Below are positions 55,942 through 64,000 of a stretch of 64,000 nucleotides of DNA, in pieces; the first letter of the stretch is position 1; each line of letters opens with the position of its first letter. Position numbers and translations under genes: made by a program. The notes beneath the pieces are model-generated. The model made no database searches and was not told the origin of the DNA. It was given only the letters and a program-made list of their open reading frames with translations. The stretch lies in contig JAGPYM010000003.1 of the NCBI GenBank assembly GCA_020736575.1, positions 1,302,001 to 1,366,000 of the forward strand, written 5' to 3'. The stretch is from Thelonectria olida. Lineage: Eukaryota; Ascomycota; Sordariomycetes; Hypocreales; Nectriaceae.

Positions 55942-58900
55942 GTTGGCGGTGATGATGTGCAAGGTGAATTTGAAGTGGTAAAGTGCTTTGTAGCGCTCAA
56001 GACGCAAGAGCCAGAGTGTAGTTGGAGAGTGTTGATGATGGGTAGCCGAGGGTGTGATGAAGCGGTTGGTGATCACGGCCTTTGATGATAATGAACAATG
56101 GTGATGAATGGCGCAATATCTAGTCAAGCTTGGCGTCTTTGACTCGGTTCGTGTGTGTCTTTCACAGTGTCTGGTCTGAAAGTATCTTGGGATAGCTTCA
56201 GTCCAGAAGAGGGGAGTGCCTGGTATTTATGTTCTCCTCCGTATCCTCGGTCCTACGACCAACCCAGCCGGCATGTGGATCCATACCCCGGGAGCACGAA
56301 CAGCCATGAACAACTCAAGCATGCATGAGCAGAAGCCGTCCCTAGCCCGGAACGCTTCTTCCTCTTTCTCACTCACTTGTGCGTGTGTGTGTGTGTGCAA
56401 GAGACAGCTCGCCGCCTTGTGGGGAAAACACCATGGCAGGGAATAGAAATCTTGTGGAGCTCTGCGCATCGCTGGATCCTGGAACCCTGGGCCTGGCAAA
56501 CCTGGTCAGCATTTTTCGTCTTATTCCGGGTACAAGCAAAAATGCCCTCTTCGAAAAAGCTTTATCCCCGGCCAGGCCGCTGCCCAGGAACCCCGAGAGA
56601 CATCCGAACAAGGACCCTTTTTTATTTCTTTGCATCGAGACATGGCTCCAACAATGTCCCTTTTTCATACCCTCGCGATGGCTTCTCTTTCTGTTTTCCT
56701 TGATGGCCTTTGGAATCACCCCTGAGGCGATTCGTGGGCACACCCACGGTCGCGCCCGTTCCCGCATGATCATGGTCCGGTTTCCCCTCACTCTGTCATC
56801 TCCATTTCCCCGCGTTTCTGCCCGCCAAGAGCCAAGCCAGACAGCTTACCGCGCCTGTGACCAGCCATGAGATGCCGCCATGAAGGTTCTTCTCGGTCTA
56901 AGGCGGCAGGGGTTGAGGGGGGTGCCGTCGAAAGGACAAATGGGATTCAGAGGACAAAAGGATCAAGACGACGCACCAGCAGCGGTGGCTTGTGCTCCCT
57001 GTTGCTTGCGATATCATCTGTTGTGCAAGGGGAGGGGCGTGCGTGCTGGAAACGGACCTGGCGTTAGTTAATAACTGATGTGTAATAATTAGTTAGTGTA
57101 GATGTCTCTCCCTCCCAAGATGCCATCTAGCGAACATGCAAAAGTATACCTTGTCATAGATGCTGTCCAGTATCGATGGGCAGATACGAAGAGCAGGCGG
57201 TCAGTGGCGTGGAATAAAATCCCCCTCCCCAACATGACGGTACCTGATCCCATCTAGATTCGTCGTAGTGTGATGTTGTGCCACAACTCGTATCTTCATC
57301 TCGTTGCCGCACCTTGTCGACGTCTTTTTCGGCGGTCCGTCGGCATTCGCAAAGTTGTCATTACCAAAACGCTCGCTTGCTTGGGTTTCGTCTCTCTTCC
57401 CGAGCCATCCACTACGTAAGGGGCCATGCGGCTCCTTGAGAAAACCTCGCCATGCCCGTGCTAAGTGGACCTGGAAATCGCACAAACCCGTGTGTGACGA
57501 TATTCCCGTCCCTAAAACAGAGCCTCCTCTCCACCCGCGGATCATCACCGAGACACCTGGGTCCACTGACCTTGCGTGTATCGGAGGCGCTCGCAGCCTC
57601 ATCCATCGCCCAGGGAGACTTGTAAGGCCTCCATGAGCTTTCATTGGCTCATCATGCTCGATCACCCCCCTTGCTGCCGCTTCCCGGACCAGCCCGGCAT
57701 CGCTGTGGATTCTTCTCTGTCAGTACCAATCTTTCTTTGACCATGAACAGGTTCCAATGACCCTGTCTGAAAGGATCCATCGAAGGAAAGTCAGGAGATT
57801 TGGGGGCTTCTAGTGTGGGAGCCACAGTACCAGCGTGGGCCTCCTCAGCCAAATTGGCATAACCGAGGATAAGAAAATTTCATGTCCATCAAGGAGTGTC
57901 GAGGACTGTGGTGGAAGGTTTGAGGCATGAATTCTCTGCCTGCGAGGTCAGGAGAATGCCTTGGTTGGGCATGGCTCCTTTCGATGATGAATACCCCCGC
58001 TGGAGCGTCGAGGTATTCGTGTAAGTCACGGGTCTGAAACCTGATCACAGCATCGTCAAGCCATCGATGGTGGCTTCTGGAAATGTCGCTAGTGCATGGA
58101 TTAGCATTGTTTCTTCATCCTTGACGGTGCATTCATGCCGTACGAATACGTGCAGTCTCTCTTATCGTGACAAGTCGAGTAGCCCTGTCCTGGCACTCAT
58201 GAGGTCAACACCGGCCGTGTACTTCGTACTCAAGGCAACTAACTTCATTCGATGAATGGACCAGTCAGCTTGAAGCTGGTTCAGCCACACAATCAGGTTA
58301 TGTTACGTGAGATGTTCAAGCTGAGAGCTTTGTTTCTGTGCCCAAAGCAGCTCCATGTTTCCCTCCAGGCCTTCTCACGTGCTTCACTCTTGCGAGACAA
58401 GCGACTGGTCCATTCATGATGGCGGTAACTTGGCCAAGCTGACCTGAAAATACGAAGTATACCGTATCTGAGGTATTGGTCAGACAGTTGCACTCAGCGA
58501 GGTAGTTGACGGGCTTGACCATCTGAGACTTGAGACCCTGTCTGTTGAGCACAGGATGAGACTGCGAGATTTCTCCCTGAATCGGGCACTTAAAAGGGGT
58601 TAAAGCGGTATCCATCTAATGCATGATCGGGCTGCGGTTTTGAATGACAGGTCGAAGAGCTTTTGAGGCCTGAGGTTTGGATCGGGGCACGTTTAGAAGA
58701 TCAAGGTATTGAGGGAGAGTTAGCAGAGCAAGAACGACTAAGGCATCAAATCGCCTCCTTCCATCTATTCTATCTATTCTGCACTGTACCCTGTCCAATA
58801 CGTGATGTAACTCTTGGGCTTAGGCAAGCGCTAATCCTGCCACGACCTGCCGGACGGGAACTAAGGAAGGATGTAACTTCTGGCGGCCGAAGCGTATTCG

Positions 58901-59762
58901 TACCTTGCATAAAAACTCTCCGATTCAAACCTCCCCTTTCCATGATTGAATATAATATTGCATCGTCGCTCTCAACGAAAGCTGCATGGATGCATGAGGA
59001 ACTCTCCACCGTAGACGTGGAAAGATTCCAGTCCCTTCCCTTCAACCCGGCCGTGCGCAATAGCCGACCTGGACCGACAGATCACCTTCATATCGCCCGC
59101 CCCCTCGAACCTCGATCAGGCGAACAATTCCTTTCCTTCTTTCTTTTTTTCCTCTCTTTCTCTCCCTTTCCTTCTTATACGATTTGCGTCTTAACGATAG
59201 CGTCTGGGTTCTCCGACATCTAGATAACGATCCACATTACAGACGATATAGGTACCTACTTACCTATCCCACACTCCTACCCTCGTCCAATACGGCTTTC
59301 CTCATCTTCGATGTGATCTCAGCCAAGGAGGGGTGTGAACAGTGAATCGAGGTGGCTTGGCATTCTTCCCAAGTCAATTCTCGTCTTATTTTGACTTCAA
59401 CTCTGCCTGACGTTACTCGCCACCGGGAGGAACCACGAAAATGCGTACACATGACCAGGGCATCGCCAAGCCAAGACTCTACTAACCTCATCCTTCGACT
59501 CGGACCGCGCATTCGACAGGCCACCGACAAAAAAACAGCTCACCTTCCCTTCTCATTCAATACGCCTCCTCCATCCGGCCCAGAGGAACAGAGATCGAAC
59601 GAGATAAGCGCTGCCTCTGCATTTCACCCCGGAAAACGAGGGGAGAAAGTGCGGAGTGCGGAGAAGCTGCAAACCATAGCCTGAATGTTTTGCGGAGTAA
59701 TATCTAAGAATGAACGGACCGCCGAAAAGACGGTCAACATCTCAATCCAGGATCTCGCACGC
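55942..59762. other. Gene-poor 3.8-kb region
   Basis: No convincing gene. It contains a short (GT)7 repeat at 56383, two exact copies of the TACTTCGTA motif (58220 and 58451) and a T/C-rich run at 59130-59170. Open frames overlap on both strands and lack motifs. Confidence 0.55.
56383..56396. repeat. Dinucleotide repeat (GT)7
   Basis: A short perfect GT repeat in gene-poor DNA. Confidence 0.85.
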
Positions 59763-61882
59763 TCAGTTCATCTCCCATCTGCCGCTTTTGCCTCCATCCT
59801 TGAGCACCACCCGGAGACCCTCAATTACCATGGCCTTGTCCACTGCCTTGCACATATCGTAGACGGTCAAAGCCGCAGTAGACGCCGCCGTGAGTGCCTC
59901 CATCTCTACGCCTGTCTTGCCCTCGCATGTAATAGTAGCAGAAACCTCGATCAAATCATCGCCCTCAACCTCAACATCGACAGTGGCTTTCGAAATGGCG
60001 ATCGGGTGGCAGAGCGGGATCAGATCGGGCGTTCGCTTAGATGCCATGATGCCTGCCACTCGTGCGACGCCGAGCACATCCCCCTTCTTCATTTGGTTCT
60101 GCCGGATCAACTGGATGGCAGTCTTGTTCGAGAAGCGGACAGTGCAAACAGCCTTGGCTACTCGCGATGTGATCTGTTTACCCGAGATAGAGACCATCTG
60201 AGCTGATCCCGACTCGGACACATGCGTGAGATTAGGGGTGTCGGGGTCATCACTCTCCTTTCCTCGACTGTGTCGAGTATCTGAGAATAGTCGCCGCTGT
60301 TCGGCAGGGAAAGGTGTGAAACTGCGACGATTCAGCAACAAGCCGTTTCCGAGCAGTTGTCGAATGCGAGGTGGCATATCAGCAGACATAGACGTTGATG
60401 CAGGATCTACAAGATAGGTTCAGCACATCTCCAATTTGGTATCCAAACTCATAACTTCGTATTAGAATCCCCAACATACTCTCAGAGGTCTTTAATACGA
60501 TTATCCTTGCCATGCCTCTTGATCCCACGCACCCCCAAGAAGGAAATTCGTCACCCACCTATCAAGATCATTGGTCGATTCTTCATGTGTTCCAACGCTC
60601 CAATGCCTGCATGTTTTGCCTTTTTCCTCTTCACGGCTGCCCCTATGACATCAAGCAACTCCAATTCGTTAGGGGCCAGGCCTAGGGGTGGTTGGTCTGA
60701 CATGGCCAACCCTTTCCGGCGGCCCAGCTCAATTTGCTTCAGAGTCTCGAATGCTCGCTCATCGATGGGTTCGCCATCGTTGGACTTTCGGATAATGTCT
60801 CGCAAAGATACCTCCGCATTCCCGAATAGACAGACCTTGAGGTTACCGTCGCTCGTGATTCGCAGCCGGTTGCAGGTGCCGCAGAAATTGTGTGTCATGC
60901 TAGTGATGAACCCGATTCGTCCAGCAAACCCAGGAACATGCCAAGTCTTGCTGGTGTCATTCTTGTGGTCCTGGACCTTTTCCAAGGTTGGATATTTGGT
61001 GCGGATTAGATCGAGCATTTCCGAGTAACTGAACATCTTCTTCTTGTTCCATTTGTTCCCATCAAATGGCATATACTCGATGAACCGGACCTCGATGCCC
61101 TTGTCTTGTGTCATGTCCACAAACGGTAGGATCTCTCTGTCGTTCACCCCCCTCATTACGACACAGTTGATCTTCAGTTTTATGCCGGCGCCTAGTTTGT
61201 TCAGTTCCAAGATTCGATCAATGCTTTTTTGAACGGCGTCGAAGCCTTTCCTTCGGGTCATGATTTGGAACTGCCAGGGGTCTAGGGTATCCAAACTGAG
61301 GTTGACGCCCGTCAGTCCGGCCTCGACCATGCTGTCCAATTTTCGATGGAGAGAGAGTCCGTTTGTGGTGATACAAATCTCCTTCAGCCCATGCCTTCGG
61401 AGCTCTCCGATCTGATGCATGAGCGGTAGAATGTCTCGGCGAACAGTTGGCTCTCCTCCAGTCAGGCGAATCTTGGTAACCCCCTGGGAGACAAATACTG
61501 ACGACAGAAGGACAATTTCCGGTGTCGTTAACAACTCCCTGCTGGGTGAGAGAGGAACCCCTTCTTCAGGCATACAGTAAACACACCGAAGATTACACCT
61601 CTCCGTTACCGAGATCCGGAGATAGTCATGCTGACGATGAAACGTGTCGGTGAGAAAGTCGGAAAACGGTTTGGCGTCACGAAGCCGTGAGTGGCCGGAT
61701 GATATGGGCTTAGTGCTTGGTGAATGAACATCGACTTGTTCCAGGCGTGGTGTGGCAACTGCTGTGACCGTCCTGGACTTGCAGGGTAGGAGACCGATGA
61801 TCCGTGGGCGATGCAAGGTCCGAGAGACCTGACACGCTGAGAGCCTTCCGGACCTGGACAGTAAGGACGGGAGTGATGCCAT
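59763..61882 (-). CDS. cnxABC: Bifunctional molybdenum cofactor synthesis protein MoaA-MoaC (cnxABC/MOCS1)
   Basis: Two exons, 61882..60559 and 60406..59763, joined by a 152-nt intron in phase 1, giving 655 residues. The first part is a radical-SAM GTP 3',8-cyclase (MoaA): basic mitochondrial-type N-terminus, CNLRCVYC cluster (Cys96, Cys100, Cys103), GGEPTVR, and the second cluster region CGTCNRLR...VCLF near residues 330-350. The second part is cyclic pyranopterin monophosphate synthase (MoaC): VSISGKQITSRVAKA, RVAGIMASKRTPDLIPLCHP, GKTGVEMEALTAASTAALTVYDMCKA. Together they make cPMP from GTP, the first step of Moco synthesis. Aspergillus has the same fusion. The donor splits a Gly codon: unspliced RNA would end MILIGG-stop, like free-standing MoaA. 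Confidence 0.95.
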
Positions 61883-62800
61883 CTCGATTTAAATGGCCCA
61901 ACCGTTCAGACTCGATGATATTGATTGTGGAATTTGTGGCCCACTGTAGCGTTGTTTGAGGAGACGACTACATCGAAGTCATATTGTTGAGGTTGAAGAA
62001 TAGACGGAGTTGATGAGTGAAGTCGTCGCTAAGTAGGAAGAGCCATCACAAATTGTACAATGAAAACACGACGAAACAGTAGGAAGACGGTTATCAAGGA
62101 GGCAATTACGAGAACTTGTCGACTTATCCAGCGGAGATGCTCGTGACGCTGGGATGACTCAGCGACGATAGGAACGGCTAGATCCTGGTCCAAGCCAGGT
62201 GGCGATCTCCGCGGCCCCAGGACCTTCCTCGTTGGTAAAGCTCCCTCACCGGCAGTCACCGTGGTGTCTTTTCCCACCAAAAGAGAGCGCGGCTCGCTGC
62301 GGGCAAGTGCGGGCATTGGACGTTGGAGCAAGTCGCCGCCCACCGTTGTGGAAAGTGGGAGGAGCTCCCTGACGCTTTCCGCGGGGTCGTCCAGGCTAAC
62401 CACAATTGGGCAGCAAGTAAACACCAATCCTTTCCATCAACCCCACCTCCCACCTCTGAGAAAAGTGTCGTCACTCAGCTCCGACAAGTTCAAGTTCAAT
62501 CCACCACTATCGCGACTTCACCACAACGCAGTTGAGTGGCCCAAAAGCCGACCCGTCGCCCGGCCATTGGAAAACCCTGATGCTAGAGCCATCTGCCGCT
62601 GTACGACTTCAATCTCGTATTATCTTCCCCCTTTCAAGCTTTCCTCCCGTCAAGGCCGCAACCACGTGAGAGTGAGGCAACTTTTTCGTTTCCTCCTACC
62701 AATCTCCTTTACACCCATCATCGTCATCAAGCTTTCTCGACGCCAATTACACTCGCATCTAGTGACGCATAGTCGTGCCCATGTGCACAAACAAGTCATC
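61883..62800. other. Divergent intergenic region, MoaA-MoaC gene / wdr8
   Basis: 918 bp between two divergent starts. A CCACGTGAG E-box lies near 62663, and C/T-rich tracts precede the wdr8 start. An open frame at 62261..62914 is not coding-like. Confidence 0.55.
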
Positions 62801-64000
62801 ATGCATCCCTCGTGTGTCTTCAAATGTATCACTTCCCCCCTATCTCCCCCTCCAATTTCCTTTCTTTTTCCTCTCTTCTCTCACCTTGAACCTGCACATC
62901 CAGATTGGCGCTAACAAGGCCTGCCTACAGCCTCACTGCACTGCAGCGCAAGTCCCAATGGCAGCTTCATCGCCACACTTTCTTCATCAAGCATCGTTAT
63001 TCGCTCAGTCCGATCGCTGCAGACGGTCCATTCTGTAAAACTTCCAGGGGACTTCTCGGGTCCAATCTCGACTCTCGCTTGGGCGCTTTCCTCCAAGCGA
63101 CTCCTCGTTGCAAACGCCGATCAAATCCATGTCTTCTCAGCCACCGACTCGTCATTCCATGCGACTATTCGAAACCCAGTCGGAGGCAGTGGGAAGTCAC
63201 TGCTTGTCAAGTTCGGAGCCCGCGATGCCGAGATCCTCATATATGCAGCCTTTGGGTTGAAACTCGTTATTTTCGACTTGTCTACTTCAAAGGCAGTCGA
63301 GATTAACAATCCCAAATTATACCTACCCGCGTCCATCTCTCGCGGACTTTCCTTCCAGCCACATACGCAACATCTCGCCCTACTAACGCGGGCTAGCGGC
63401 AGAGATGTCGTTAGCATTCACCATCCTGTCACTCGTCAGATACAGAGATCGTGGTACCCTGATACTGCCGATGCGCAGGGGTTGACATGGACCCCTGATG
63501 GAAACTGGCTACTCCTCTGGGAATCCCCGGCACATGGACATAAGCTTCTGTTGTACACCCCCGATGGGCAGTTCTTCCGTTCAATTGGCGCCGCCAACCT
63601 CGCGGGCGGCGATGATGCCGATTTGGAGCCAGGGATCAAGCTGTGTAGCTTGAGTCCCGATTCTGCTCTATGCGCCGTAGGTGACTACAGCAGGGGGGTG
63701 CAGATTCTTAACACACGCACATGGAGGACTGACTTAAGTCTTCTCCACCCTACCACTCTTATCCCGAAAGACACACTTCAGGTGAGATGAATTCTATCTT
63801 ATAGACCCCGCAGTTCCTAACGAATGCTTCAAGGTTTGGCAGGAACAGCTGGGCGCGCCGGTAGAGGGGCATGCAACTCGTACTTTCATTCGTGCAACCC
63901 AGATGGTCTCTCCCCCAAGTCGATTAGGCGATGGGAAGTCGGGCTGCTCCTCGTTCGCATTCGATGCCTCTTCGACCCTCATAGCAACGAAACTTGATGA
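62801..64000 (+). CDS. WDR8: Wdr8/WRAP73 WD-repeat protein, 5' part
   Basis: The gene runs off the right edge. Visible exons are 62801..62825, 62931..63781 and 63834..64000 (incomplete). The first exon is only 25 nt (MHPSCVFK plus one base), followed by a 105-nt intron with GTATCA donor, GCTAAC branch point and ACAG acceptor. The second intron is 52 nt with CTAAC and AAG acceptor. The joined start reads VFKSSLHCSASPNGSFIATL, then PISTLAWALSSKRLLVANAD, LSFQPHTQHLALLT, GLTWTPDGNWLLLWESP, LCAVGDYSRGVQILNTRTWR and VWQEQL. These match the Wdr8/WRAP73 family, which in fission yeast acts with Msd1 and Pkl1 at spindle poles and in animals at centrosomes. Confidence 0.88.

Noticed and set aside
60551..61882. 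MoaA as a separate complete gene with its own stop, and MoaC as another gene
   Set aside because: Consensus donor and acceptor join the two in frame, as in the known fungal fusion. The stop-containing form is kept as a possible retained-intron product, described in the findings.

Overview
The window is nuclear DNA from a filamentous ascomycete, most likely a Sordariomycete and probably Hypocreales. The evidence is short introns (mostly 48-70 nt) with GTRNGY donors, CTAAC-like branch points and YAG acceptors; high GC at third codon positions; and a fungal gene set that includes Sfl1, Dlt1, SepB/Ctf4 and a fused MoaA-MoaC gene. Genes lie on both strands with no operons. I saw no rRNA, tRNA, CRISPR array or intact transposon. 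Exon joins were worked out by hand from splice signals, reading phase and family motifs; they are predictions.

Layout. 1-4.4 kb: the 3' part of the nuclear-pore protein Ndc1, then Dlt1 and a small lysine-rich DUF3245-like protein. 5.1-7.2 kb (minus): the HSF-type regulator Sfl1, followed upstream by about 8 kb without a convincing gene. 15.2-19.6 kb: Ctf4/SepB (minus) divergent from a WD40 protein. 19.6-24.3 kb is gene-poor and precedes a conserved fungal protein of about 1,000 residues. 28.5-35.7 kb: Ypt1/Rab1, a predicted mitochondrial protein, Lsm1 and a Nudix diphosphoinositol-polyphosphate hydrolase. 35.7-42.5 kb is gene-poor and holds one possible decayed gene. 42.5-55.9 kb is dense: Ate1, Rrp42, a mitochondrial membrane protein divergent from cytochrome c, Rix7 divergent from Vps20, a fructosamine-3-kinase-like protein and a small serine-rich protein. 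After another gene-poor stretch, 59.8-64 kb holds the molybdenum-cofactor gene MoaA-MoaC (cnxABC/MOCS1 type), divergent from the 5' part of a Wdr8/WRAP73 homologue that runs off the window.

Nearly all genes are conserved housekeeping genes: nuclear pore, replisome, exosome, mRNA decay, ribosome assembly, ESCRT-III, ER-Golgi traffic, the Arg/N-degron pathway, respiration and Moco synthesis. There is no secondary-metabolite or defence cluster. The most interesting signals lie in gene architecture. In the MoaA-MoaC gene, reading through the intron gives MoaA ending in Gly-Gly-stop, while splicing removes that end and fuses in MoaC. Rix7 has an apparently inactivated first AAA domain. A 51-nt stop-free intron hides in the large unknown gene. 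An inverted CCAAT element lies between cytochrome c and a mitochondrial gene. Short palindromes recur in the gene-poor DNA.
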